Part shown: piece after piece, positions 32,001 to 41,139 of the stretch
How the letters are laid out: the number at the start of each line of letters is the position of its first letter
Numbering within the stretch: the stretch's first letter is position 1
DNA from: Thereva unica
Lineage: Eukaryota > Arthropoda > Insecta > Diptera > Therevidae
DNA length: 64,000 nucleotides
Direction of reading: 5' to 3'
Assembly (NCBI GenBank): GCA_949987705.1
Contig: OX465281.1
Location: 158,486,393 to 158,550,392 of the forward strand
Translations under genes and position numbers: made by a program
The notes under the pieces: model-generated
The model's database searches: none
What the model saw: only the letters and a program-made list of their open reading frames with translations
What the model was told of the DNA's origin: nothing

Positions 32001-33902
32001 GTGTCCATTCGCACATGCCGATGCGTCGAAAACAATCCGCAACTTGGTTGTCACTTTATCGGAACGATATACCGGGCGGTGAGGTAAATAATAAACGCGT
32101 TCCGTATTCATGGTGCGTTCCTCCGCTCTTTCCGCAACATTATCTATGAAAAACTGATTCATGGCCCGATCGTAATCGTAAAGTTTTGAAGGCTCTCGAA
32201 CCAACCTCTGCACTAATTTATTACATCGAAGTAGAGCTCCCGCACGATAGCTATCTAACACACAGTCGTTGTCCTTCCACAATAAACTAGCAACATACCG
32301 ATGCTCACCCTTTTTAATAAATTTTTCAATGTCAAATTCGCAGCTACGCACGTTAACAGGTGTTATACCAAGAACATCTAAATCCCATAAACGTTTACAA
32401 TCAGGTTCACTAATGTTTAAACACACGGTTGTATTAATAAGGGAGAGTGGTTCCAGGGGATTACTTTCCTCCAAGGGCCCTTGAACTGTCCATCCAAGGA
32501 TAGTGTTGATTGCTGTTAGACGATCGGTGATACGCTTAGACTCTTCCAGAGCCACTGTCCAATAAAAATCTGAGCCGATTAAGAGATTGATGCCAGGTTC
32601 AAGCTCGTGCTGATTACGTGCATCGGCCAGGACAATGTTTACAAATGCTGAAGACGAAGGAGCAGGTATTGGTAGCACGTCTTTACAGATCTCTGGAACT
32701 ACTACAGCATCTAAAATTGTAAAGTGATTATTAAACTGGGATTTCACTTTTACTTTAACAATAGGAAACTCTTGAAGAGGATTCTCGCTCGCCCCGAAGG
32801 CCATGACTCGCATTTTTAGTTTTCCAAACATTTGCAATCCTAATTTTTTCGCAAGGTGATTTGTCACATAGGATTTCTGACTACCGCCATCTAAAACAGC
32901 ACGCACTAAAAGTGATTTAGTACCGTCAAAAGCTGATGAAATAAAGGCACAGGCCGTTTGTAGATAAACATGGGATGAGTTTAGCAGCGATGACGAGCAC
33001 AAACTAGTTGACACTTCAGGGTTTGAAACGGAGCTCGAACTTTTGTTTTGACAGTTTTCCTCATTACCACATTTAACTTTAGTAAAACTGGGGTCGCAGA
33101 CAGCGATAACATGCCTACCACCACACTTCAAACATTTCAAGCCTTTAATATTGCAGCTCTTTGAGTTATGCCCACGGCGCGTGCAGCGAAAACACCTTCT
33201 ATCCGATTTCATCATATTCTTGCGTTCACTAACACTAATAGAGGAGTTGCAGCGTTGTGTTGTATGATCGTTTCGTTTGCAAAAAAAGCATGAACTTGGT
33301 TCAACGTTAGATGAAGTGGCCAATAGACCAGAAATGGTAGGAACGTTTCTCGATTTTGTAGTTGATGTCGTACTAGATGGCCTTTGATGCGTTTTGTGAA
33401 GCACTGCCGCTTTCTCTAGGGATTCGACTTCTCCTCTTAAAAAACGTAGAATCCCTTGTATATGATTGTTCGTGCCATCAATGAGACAACTTTCTTCTCC
33501 ATCAGGTGGCGAGTTTAAAGGAATGGAATCTTCCTTACAAGAAAATGAATCGGTACTTATCTGTTGATTATGCGTTCTGTAATACTCCACAAGAAGCTCC
33601 TTCGGGATGGATCGCAAAAGAACATTTTTCAGCACGACAGCGTAGCTAGCAGAGGAGACGTTAAGGGATGTAAGAGAGCGCATAACGGCCATAACTTTAT
33701 TGTACAATTGCCGAAGTCCGAATACACCATGCCGCGTGGAAATAACTGGAAGAGACATGAGCTGCTGGATTGAATAGTCTACCAACTTATCGTTATTGCC
33801 GAACTGCTCTAACAGCAATGAAATAGCAGCTTTGTAATTCGCTTCGGTGGGTGTGAATCCAGCGATGCACTCTGCTGCCTTGCCTGCTAAATGAGCCTGC
33901 AA
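29001..33902 (-). CDS. BEL/Pao Gag-Pol, main open part
   Basis: 1633 residues continuing the frame of 33912-34412 after one stop. Zinc knuckles CFFCKRNDHTTQRC (about residue 205), CFRCTRRGHNSKSC and CLKCGGRHVIAVC. Retropepsin-like AVLDGGSQKSYV (about 335). RT from KLRIVFDAS (about 622) with catalytic YMDDFVAS (about 750). RNase H ELHVFADASVQGYG (about 915). Integrase zinc region from LHSGVN to CRVC (about 1240-1270) and DDE core Asp in VGVDFAGPL (about 1305), Asp in IISDNACNF (about 1368), Glu in GGFYERLVG (about 1420). The C terminus is encoded across the polypurine tract into the 3' LTR. All catalytic residues looked for are present. The start shown is only the first Leu/Met-type codon after the stop. 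Biologically it continues from Gag. Confidence 0.92.
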   Translation of the reverse strand: MQAHLAGKAAECIAGFTPTEANYKAAISLLLEQFGNNDKLVDYSIQQLMSLPVISTRHGVFGLRQLYNKVMAVMRSLTSLNVSSASYAVVLKNVLLRSIPKELLVEYYRTHNQQISTDSFSCKEDSIPLNSPPDGEESCLIDGTNNHIQGILRFLRGEVESLEKAAVLHKTHQRPSSTTSTTKSRNVPTISGLLATSSNVEPSSCFFCKRNDHTTQRCNSSISVSERKNMMKSDRRCFRCTRRGHNSKSCNIKGLKCLKCGGRHVIAVCDPSFTKVKCGNEENCQNKSSSSVSNPEVSTSLCSSSLLNSSHVYLQTACAFISSAFDGTKSLLVRAVLDGGSQKSYVTNHLAKKLGLQMFGKLKMRVMAFGASENPLQEFPIVKVKVKSQFNNHFTILDAVVVPEICKDVLPIPAPSSSAFVNIVLADARNQHELEPGINLLIGSDFYWTVALEESKRITDRLTAINTILGWTVQGPLEESNPLEPLSLINTTVCLNISEPDCKRLWDLDVLGITPVNVRSCEFDIEKFIKKGEHRYVASLLWKDNDCVLDSYRAGALLRCNKLVQRLVREPSKLYDYDRAMNQFFIDNVAERAEERTMNTERVYYLPHRPVYRSDKVTTKLRIVFDASACANGHLSLNDNLFTGPNLLSDALAILLRFRLCKIGLIADIEKAFLQISLAEEDRDTHRFFWFEERVSDATKLPKLVEFRMKRVTFGVTCSPYLLCATLKKHFTEEAVNYPDTCEILNRSFYMDDFVASVESVDEAQRIYYEAPSILSRAQMNLRKWNSNNSCLRSQFSKVSEVPTTQKVLGLTWYCLSDELDLDLTSLGELQSATACKRSVLQLIARIYDPIGILGPFIIRLKILFQDLWRLNVGWDEPLPPAQQVIWTSCINQIGFLKDISLPRWIFKTAFRANQELHVFADASVQGYGTVAYVRSESSDGEVYVSFLCAKSRVAPLKTEGPENLTLPKLELTACLIAARLSQYLQTNLALEFDSASLWSDSKISLSWIHGEHRKWKPYIEHRVVEIRRISKLSAWRHCPGAINPADFLTRGISAKKLQKSSTWLNGPSWLWQNSITWPQSDLRHHYSSTTLLAALTPKNEDRTSCLQPLLKVESFSSYRRLIRVTAYIIRFKRNCLGTERKSSMMHLSANELQRAERYWIRFIQSQTYGEEITNLGQGKPVGKNSKILKLNPFLDEHALLRVGSRLAEAELGYDATYPVLLPKADHFVKLLVQYVHEKVLHSGVNMVLTKLRENFWIIKARQLVKTTINLCRVCALLRSRALSQPFAPLPRERIMCGKPFETVGVDFAGPLYQKTSPDMSERNKVYIMLVTCAVVRAVHLELVPSLSSESCLLALRRFFARRGIPKVIISDNACNFKKASKELKGLDTIICNKDFQSAMAEKGISWKFIAERAPWWGGFYERLVGSVKNVLKISIRRAILNVDQINTFLTEAEFIINSRPLTYVSDEPEDLSPLTPSHFLIGAFPNSPVIEACTSLDAELRARWKCRISTTNLFLKRWKTEYLQQLRSAHYSDGKASLNLRPGDVVLVQDQTLPRILWRLAVVERVYPGRDGRIRACELRFKNGSRLRRPVQLLYPVELGNASPVGGCQNYNLATQPTRHPQPNRRHSTMTN
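29079..29088 (-). other. BEL/Pao polypurine tract
   Basis: Minus-strand GGTGGGAGGA immediately precedes the 3' LTR TGTCAAAA, and the polyprotein reads through it. Confidence 0.75.
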
Positions 33903-33911
33903 ATAATTAAA

Positions 33912-34412
33912 TTAATCGTTGCTGGTTAAATTTTTGTTATTGTGGACGGCTGAGCTGAATAATTCCCAGAAGGGGAGCCAATCCTTAAAATCGCCAGCGA
34001 AGACTTTTAGGCTAAGTTTTGGAAGACGGGCTGAAGAAGTAACGGAGGTACCGGTAGTCTGGTCTCTCTGACCCGTTAATGAGGAACTGCTGAGAAGCTT
34101 CAATTTACTGAGACGCTGATTTATGCGGGATATAATACCCACTACTTTGTCCTCATATTCATTCGCCGTTTCCCATTCACGAGATAATTCCTCCGGTTTT
34201 AAAGCAGCTAGAAACTGCGCGTTAGCTGTCTTGAGACTGGCGTTGACGGCATTAATGCGATCAGCAAATGAAGATAATTCCTCCTCAATGAGATCAAAAT
34301 TTTCGTTATTTTTCTCCACGGCTCTATTTTCCGCCCTTGATAAGAAATCTGAGGCGGCGTTCGTTAATTTCGTGATTTGTCCACGAAGCACTGCGCGACC
34401 CGTTACATCCAT
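33912..34412 (-). CDS. BEL/Pao Gag N-terminal part, ended by in-frame TAA
   Basis: 166 residues from MDVTGRAVLRGQITKLTN, with a predicted coiled-coil-like middle, then LPKLSLKVFAGDFKDWLPFW (DUF1759-type Gag segment). It ends NNKNLTSND followed by TAA (33912-33914), where related Gags continue with a charged residue and FNYLQAHL. The downstream frame is the same, so one base change separates the two parts. It could be an inactivating mutation, an assembly error or a read-through stop. Confidence 0.88.
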   Translation of the reverse strand: MDVTGRAVLRGQITKLTNAASDFLSRAENRAVEKNNENFDLIEEELSSFADRINAVNASLKTANAQFLAALKPEELSREWETANEYEDKVVGIISRINQRLSKLKLLSSSSLTGQRDQTTGTSVTSSARLPKLSLKVFAGDFKDWLPFWELFSSAVHNNKNLTSND

Positions 34413-34482
34413 TACAATAAAATTACCGATATCTATACACGATTCTGACTTTGCTTCACACGCGTTCTTTTATGTCCTTTCT

Positions 34483-34500
34483 TCCCGGGTTTCGGCACCA
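34483..34500 (-). other. BEL/Pao primer-binding site, tRNA-Phe type
   Basis: On the minus strand TGGTGCCGAAACCCGGGA starts one base after the 5' LTR. It is complementary to the 3' end of animal tRNA-Phe (TCCCGGGTTTCGGCA plus CCA). Confidence 0.8.
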
Positions 34501-34501
34501 A

Positions 34502-34720
34502 TGTCGAAAAAGCATACAGCTGGGAAAGCGGATTAGACTGAAATAATAATAATAAGACGCAAAGTTCAGAATCAATTTCGTTTATTTTAATATTTCGTTT
34601 CGTTTTAAATAATGTCTGGTCGCGACGACGTTATGAGTTAGACTAATTTGTCATGGTGGAATGGCGACGATTAGGCTGGGGATGACGAGTTGGCTGAGTT
34701 GCCAGATTATAATTTTGACA
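34502..34720 (-). repeat. BEL/Pao 5' LTR (219 bp)
   Basis: Identical to the other LTR. It is the 5' LTR because the coding strand is minus. Confidence 0.95.
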
Positions 34721-34725
34721 CTATG

Positions 34726-34860
34726 TGTGGTGACAATTGCCTGTTTTCAGATGACACCAGAGGGGAACTTTGGGTTCAATGTTTTCAGTGTTCGATGTGG
34801 GCACACAATGAATGTGCTGGTGCCGATAAAGAGATTTATATTTGTGATTTTTGCAAATAA
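34726..34860 (+). pseudogene. C-terminal PHD-like zinc finger of a pogo-like transposase
   Basis: Reads CGDNC, then GELWVQCFQCSMWAHNECAG, then YICDFCK and TAA at 34858-34860. The spacing of Cys pairs and the WVQC..C...W.H..C core match the PHD-like finger at the end of many insect pogo/DDE transposases. The BEL/Pao retrotransposon inserted just before the first cysteine codon. Confidence 0.6.
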
Positions 34861-35333
34861 TTGTTTTTCTTTTGTGTGACCTAATCAATATGTAGGGTAA
34901 AATATGTAATTTTTGTCAATAAAGTACTAGCCCATATTTAGACCACAATAAAAAAACATTGTTTTTAGTTGGATTTTTGTTTTAATTTATTCTTTAAAAT
35001 CCTGAAGCCTTATATTGCAACAAAAGTTCAGATATCATTTTTGAAACACTAATTTATCAAATGGGAATAAAAAAGTGTAGGTTTCCCTATAACTGAAATA
35101 GGCGAGGAGCCACCAATCCTAAAAGCTCCGTGACATGCTTACTAAACTTTTAAATAAAAAATAAAAGTTAACACTCAGACGAATAAGATTCGCTTGGTCG
35201 GCGTGGATTTAATTGGCCGAAGAAATTTTAAATAAATTATATATTATTAAATTTCCATAATTTTTTTCTGTCATCACGGATTTTGATTAATCTCATAGAC
35301 AATTTTGTGGGAAATGTCATATTCTTTGAGAAA

Positions 35334-36965
35334 AAACCCGGCCGACCAATGATTTCTAGCCGGAAAGGTCGCGCATACCTATTTAAATGATGTGATAGGG
35401 GGTAAAATTTATCCATTATCACGGAAACCTTTTTTTTTTCATTTTGATGTTAAATTCACAAATATCTTGGCATGCGTGCTTACAAACTGGCGGAAGTATC
35501 GCGCATACCAGATTTTATTATGTGGTTAGAGATTATACTGTCATGGATTTTACTTCATTCAAGACATGTCTTCCTTCTACCTCTAGTTTCTTCCTTACAT
35601 TTTAAGCTATATACAAATACATTATGGGAAAAAGGAAATATTGGAGAATTTTAATTACATTTTTTCGAAAATTGCTTCCTATGTTCTTTCAATTGCTTTC
35701 AATTATAATTGATATATCCAGATTTCCGCGCGAATTGCACGGGATATCATAAAATTTACATTGGCGCTCGACTAAAATCTTTATAACTCCCTTGTTTTTG
35801 GTCGAAAATTCATAGACTAGTCAAAGATTCAGTAGGTCTCATTTGAACATATCAGATATAACATTCATTCCCTATCTTCTCTATTATTTTAGGCCTAATA
35901 GAATCGAGTTTTTCTGTAATGAACGAACTGAAAAGCAACAGAACAGGTGTACTACATATGTAATTCATTTTTTATCCTTTTCAATTCGGAGCTTAAAAGG
36001 CTTCTGAATAAAATTTTGATTTTTTTCAAAAGTTGATATATTCCTGAGATAATACTAATCCCTTTATTTTCACCAGACTGTACAATAATACTTAAATGCA
36101 GACATTCCATTTCGTTGGATTTTAGCAAATTCTTTGCAACTTTGTCCCTCTAATTTTTACGAACCTAAACGTTACAGCATGGGTTCAGAAATGTCGTTTC
36201 GCCTCATCCAATCTTATGATTCTGATCTTCGAACTGTTATGCGGTATGGAACAAAGCCACCAGTTTGACACAGTCTACACTTATTTTAGCAAATCATTTG
36301 ATCGGGTAGACCACCTTATTTTATTTATGAAACTATTAAGATATGGGATATCCGGCCACCTGATGGATTGGGTAACATCCTAACTTAACGGGAGAACTCA
36401 GGTGGTAAGATTTTAGAGTTTCCTGTCAAAAGAAATGAATGTTACCTGAGGTGTACCGCAGGGCAGCCAGTTGGAGCCACTGCTATTCAACATACTCGCT
36501 TTCCACCTATCTGAAACCTTAAATGGCATCCCGCACCTCGTTTACGCCGATGATTTCAAAATTTATAGTGTTATGTTTCAAACTAATGCTTCCTTTTTAC
36601 AGTCGAAACTTAATGCGCTACAAGACTGGTGCATCACTAAAAATCTTCTTCTTAACACCAAAAACGACACGTAAAAAGCCAGAAGTGCTTTATTGCATTT
36701 TTGTATTCAGTATGTTATTCTTAATCACTGCTATAATTCTTATCTTAAACTGAGCTGTGGTTGCTGAGTTATGAACCGGCAAAAGTGGTTTTGTGCACAA
36801 TTCATGCACGCTTGGTATGCGTATTTATGAATTTAACATCAGAATGCAAAATGAAAAAAAAAAAAAAAGTTTCCGTGATAATGGATAAATTTTACCCCCT
36901 ATCACATCATTTAAATAGGTATGCGCGACCTTTCCGGCTAGAAATCGTTGGTCGGTCGGGTTTTT
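35334..36965. mobile_element. 1.6-kb element with about 150-bp inverted repeats
   Basis: 35334-35481 and 36803-36965 are inverted copies sharing a long almost identical core (GGTCGCGCATACCTATTTAA to ATCCATTATCACGGAAAC) and a more diverged outer part. The interior holds an unrelated RT fragment (about 36200-36690) and AT-rich DNA. No transposase or clear target duplication. It may be a non-autonomous foldback element or an inverted duplication. Confidence 0.6.
36220..36690 (+). pseudogene. LINE reverse transcriptase fragment
   Basis: In three shifted frames: FSKSFDRVDHLILFMKLLRYG near 36290 (RT motif with AFD-like core), GVPQG.. near 36450, EPLLFNILAF and LVYADDFKIYS near 36540 (catalytic YADD). 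Order and motifs match a Jockey- or CR1-type LINE on the plus strand. Heavily frameshifted. Confidence 0.7.
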
Positions 36966-36969
36966 GAAG

Positions 36970-38160
36970 TAAAACTTCTTTAGGGACGTTTGCTTAAAAA
37001 AATTTACATGAGAGTGAATCAATTTCATTCATGTAACGCTCTCACACATGAAAAATCGTCAGAACTTTCGTATAACGATGGGAAAGGGTACGAGAGACGA
37101 AGAAACTCGGGGCTGTGTATGCAACAGCTAAAATACACTCTGCCTTACTGCATAAATTTTCTGGCATGTTAGCTACGTTGTCGCCCGGACTTTGCTTTAT
37201 CTCATTATAGGAATACAAATTCACCATTCTGTAGAGGTGAATTATTTCAGATTTTTCTTGTGGTTTGGTCACTGGCCGGCCTTATGCCGCGGCCACTTTG
37301 GAGTTGACTGACATGTTGGAAGCGGCATATACGAGAAGAATTTTCGGCGGTGGTTTGGGTGCTTAGAATACCAAAAGGGAGTGGTGAATTAAATGTGTGA
37401 GGTGCTGTTGTTTAAAATTGGCACCCACTTCCCCTTTGGTGAGATGTGCTGGACCTTTCCCCTTTTTATATTACAATTTTTTTAACTTGCACAAATCGAC
37501 GAATCGTTTATGTCAAAACATTACACTGTTGTGAAAACCGTTCCTGATATGTTTTTTGGGTCGCTGATTACGAAAATCAGGGTCCCACAGTCTTAAAATA
37601 TGGATGTCACCTTTAAATATGCTTAAAAATTCCCCTTTTTAAGTGTTTTTGTGATAATTTTAATTATAATCAAAAACAATCTAATAAAATACATTTTTTG
37701 CAACATTTATATTCAAAAGTGGTTGAAAAGCAAATTTTATGATAAGGGATAATAGTAAAGGGCTGAAACTATCCCTACATCGACTGAAAATATAAAGGTT
37801 TGTAAAAAATGTTTTTTCAACTTTATGCTTCGAATTCGGTTTAATCAGCCAAAATAAATTATTTTCAACTACGCCTAGAAAGAAGAATTTGAAAAAAGGT
37901 TGATTGCATATCTTTTTGCTCCCTTTAAAATTAATTGGCTCCCTAAAAGATTGTATGGGACGAAGTAATCAGGTAATTGGCTAGGTGGCCATAAAGGGTG
38001 CCAATACCATACTCAAGTAGACTGGCTCCCGTTCGTGAAGGTAAAGCGGCTCGCGTAGGTAAAACTTCATTGTATGTGGTTGGCGGACTACTTGGTAAAA
38101 CAATACCTGGGTTTGGAATAGTCTATGCTGATGCGGATGCAATTATTAATGATCATGAAT
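36970..38160. other. non-coding stretch
   Basis: No recognisable gene. AT-rich, with short frames only. Confidence 0.35.
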
Positions 38161-38182
38161 GTAGCGGGAGCGGAGCATGCAT

Positions 38183-38500
38183 ACAGCTGGTGACATATCC
38201 AAGCATACATGCGTTCAATTCGTAGATAAATAATATAGAAGTGTGTGTATTCAAATGCGGCCTGACGGAATGTTCCATGAATGGAATGCATGCCACGCAA
38301 AGGTCGGACTACTTTTAACTTTTTCTGTAATGCCGCATTCGAAATAGCACACACAAGTATGCACAACAAACACATGCACCTTGCATGCACTAGTTACTTA
38401 GATTTTCGGGCTATGTGCGAAAGCCGGGACGGAAAAAACAATGCAATTTTATAAGCCTCTGAATGCAATGCATGTACGCTTGCATATGTCACCAGCTTAC
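38183..38500. repeat. foldback structure with two nested inverted repeats
   Basis: CAGCTGGTGACATATCCAAG (about 38185) is mirrored near 38475-38500, and a GTGTGTGTATTCAAATGCGGC segment (38240) is mirrored by GCCGCATTCGAAATAGCACAC (about 38332). Together they can fold into a 300-bp hairpin. Probably a decayed MITE. Confidence 0.5.
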
Positions 38501-39071
38501 TTCCATGAGGCGAATGTTGTAGTATCCATGCGGTAGTATCCATGTCTGTGGCGGAAGCGTGCATACCCGTGTAGGATGCGCACTTATATGCTATATGTAC
38601 TAGGTGCACCGCGTGTATGCTTTTAAGAAAATTAGCCAATAAAAATTATTTTTACTCTGTTACTTTTAGGTTTTAATGTAAATAGGAATTCATAAATATT
38701 GATATTTTCAAATAGTATTTGTATCAAGTCCGTCAGTAGATTCGTCACTATTCTTCCTGCATCTGTCGTTGGCCTGAAGTCGCTAAAAATGAGGTGGTTA
38801 AGAGAAGTGTTTTGGAGACTTTCGACTGCCCGGTAAATAGCGAAAATTTCTGCGACTTGGGGGGAAGTCTGCTGGGACAAAAGACCAGATTGTAAAAGGG
38901 ACTCCTCTTCATCTGTTACCTTTGCAACAGCGAAAGAAACCTTTTCATCTGATTTACTGGAGTCGGTGTATAAGGGTGTGTGATTGGGAAATCGTTCTAT
39001 TATTTCTTTGTGGAGTTGGCGGTAGAAAATGGAAGGGGTATCTTTCTTACTATAAGGCTCGGCATCTGTCA

Positions 39072-39364
39072 CGAAATGGTCTAAAAGAGGGTACCAAGCA
39101 GAGTGCCCAATTTGGATGCGGCCAGTAAAACTCAGCATACAACTACATGTAAACGCCCTGTGCGTGAGCCCCCTTTGAAATGCTCGAGCTCATCCCAGTT
39201 TCTCAGAATTTTGTCTACTTTTTATGGCCTTATAATTTTCAATTTCTTCCAGGGTTTCTTAGAATTTCTGATAGTTTTGTAGTAAAGAGGACGATTTTTC
39301 AATAGTTTTTTAGCATGTCTCAAAATATTGCACTTGAGGGTTTCCCGAATATTTTCAGGTTTGG
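39072..39364 (+). repeat. left arm of large inverted repeat
   Basis: Pairs with 39591-39899. It starts within LINE RNase H sequence (ACGAAATGGTCTAAAAGAGG) and continues into non-LINE DNA (CAACTACATGTAAACGCC, CAGGTTTGG). The arms differ by small indels. Confidence 0.8.
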
Positions 39365-40176
39365 GGAGTTTTCTACCATTTGTGATAAAATTTACATTTA
39401 GGTACATGAATTGCACATTACATTTATTACATTAATAATTATTAGTCACAACGAATTATTACTCTGATTATTTACATTAAACTTATATCTAATCTTATTA
39501 ATAATATCTAATAATAGTGTTACCCTTCTAACACAAAAGGCGCATTTCTATGCTAGGGAAACAAATTTGCGATTGTTCGAAAATTCCACCCAAACCTGAA
39601 AATATTCGGGAAACCCTCATGTGAAATATTTTACGACATGCTAAAAAACTATTGAAAAGTCGTCCTCTTTAAATTTCAGAAAATCCCGACGACTACAAAA
39701 CTATCAGAAATTCTAAGAAACCCTGGAAAAAAAGTGAAAATTTCAAAAGTAGACAAAATTCTGAGAAACTTGGATGAGCTCGAGCATTTCAAAGGGGGCT
39801 CACGCACAGGGCGTTTACATGTAGTTGTATGCTGAGTTTTACTGGCCGCATCCAAATTGGGCACTCTGCTTGGTACCCTCTTTTAGACCATTTCGTACTA
39901 CCAAGGAGCCACGATGTGACTAAGGTTAGGCAGATAATCGGGAGTGGGTATGTTGAGCTCTGCCATAAGCAGAGTGCAACGCCTGAGAGCTGAATTGCTT
40001 TTAGAAATGGTATTGATATGCGCACGAAGTCGGCGATACAAGGGCGCGGAAGGGTCTATGATGTGTTGTGAAAGGAGTTTGACTTGAAGTTTACGGATTC
40101 TCACAGAGATGTGGGTGAAACCAGTTCCAATGAGTAGGGAATCGATTGGGGTAGAACGAAGAGCACCAGTAGCAGA
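39214..40176. repeat. 963-bp tandem duplication, unit 1
   Basis: From TCTACTTTTTATGG to GTAGCAGATC; repeated immediately at 40177-41139. I noticed only one difference (ACCAGT versus ACTAGT near 40166/41129). Confidence 0.9.
39591..39899 (-). repeat. right arm of large inverted repeat
   Basis: Inverted copy of 39072-39364, repeated again in the tandem unit at about 40554-40862. It ends in an inverted copy of LINE sequence, so the rearrangement happened after LINE insertion. Confidence 0.8.
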
Positions 40177-41139
40177 TCTACTTTTTATGGCCTTATAATT
40201 TTCAATTTCTTCCAGGGTTTCTTAGAATTTCTGATAGTTTTGTAGTAAAGAGGACGATTTTTCAATAGTTTTTTAGCATGTCTCAAAATATTGCACTTGA
40301 GGGTTTCCCGAATATTTTCAGGTTTGGGGAGTTTTCTACCATTTGTGATAAAATTTACATTTAGGTACATGAATTGCACATTACATTTATTACATTAATA
40401 ATTATTAGTCACAACGAATTATTACTCTGATTATTTACATTAAACTTATATCTAATCTTATTAATAATATCTAATAATAGTGTTACCCTTCTAACACAAA
40501 AGGCGCATTTCTATGCTAGGGAAACAAATTTGCGATTGTTCGAAAATTCCACCCAAACCTGAAAATATTCGGGAAACCCTCATGTGAAATATTTTACGAC
40601 ATGCTAAAAAACTATTGAAAAGTCGTCCTCTTTAAATTTCAGAAAATCCCGACGACTACAAAACTATCAGAAATTCTAAGAAACCCTGGAAAAAAAGTGA
40701 AAATTTCAAAAGTAGACAAAATTCTGAGAAACTTGGATGAGCTCGAGCATTTCAAAGGGGGCTCACGCACAGGGCGTTTACATGTAGTTGTATGCTGAGT
40801 TTTACTGGCCGCATCCAAATTGGGCACTCTGCTTGGTACCCTCTTTTAGACCATTTCGTACTACCAAGGAGCCACGATGTGACTAAGGTTAGGCAGATAA
40901 TCGGGAGTGGGTATGTTGAGCTCTGCCATAAGCAGAGTGCAACGCCTGAGAGCTGAATTGCTTTTAGAAATGGTATTGATATGCGCACGAAGTCGGCGAT
41001 ACAAGGGCGCGGAAGGGTCTATGATGTGTTGTGAAAGGAGTTTGACTTGAAGTTTACGGATTCTCACAGAGATGTGGGTGAAACCAGTTCCAATGAGTAG
41101 GGAATCGATTGGGGTAGAACGAAGAGCACTAGTAGCAGA
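40177..41139. repeat. 963-bp tandem duplication, unit 2
   Basis: Offset of exactly 963 from unit 1. After it the LINE sequence continues without interruption (AAGGATATTG), so unit 2 is the ancestral position. Confidence 0.9.

Larger units (their letters stand above)
28860..34720 (-). mobile_element. BEL/Pao LTR retrotransposon, nearly intact
   Basis: Two 219-bp LTRs (28860-29078 and 34502-34720) are identical over their full length and flanked by a 5-bp duplication CTATG (28855-28859 and 34721-34725). On the minus strand the order is 5' LTR, primer-binding site, Gag with DUF1759-like segment, zinc knuckles, protease, RT, RNase H, integrase, polypurine tract and 3' LTR. Gag-Pol is one frame of about 1,800 codons with a single in-frame TAA at 33912-33914. 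Identical LTRs mean a very recent insertion. Confidence 0.95.
28684..34946 (+). mobile_element. internally deleted pogo-like DNA transposon, split by BEL/Pao
   Basis: Left end GGTCCAAATATGGGCAG (about 28688) and right end (reverse complement GGTCTAAATATGGGCTAG, about 34921-34940) are near-matching inverted repeats. Without the BEL insertion only about 400 bp remain, containing the last zinc-finger codons of a protein at 34727-34860. I infer a pogo/Tigger-like element because insect members carry such a C-terminal PHD-like finger. The ends and superfamily are tentative. Confidence 0.45.

Noticed and set aside
38088..38390. Minus-strand cysteine-containing frame MHARCMCLLCILVCA
   Set aside because: Lies inside the foldback repeat and lacks any conserved domain; looks like chance.
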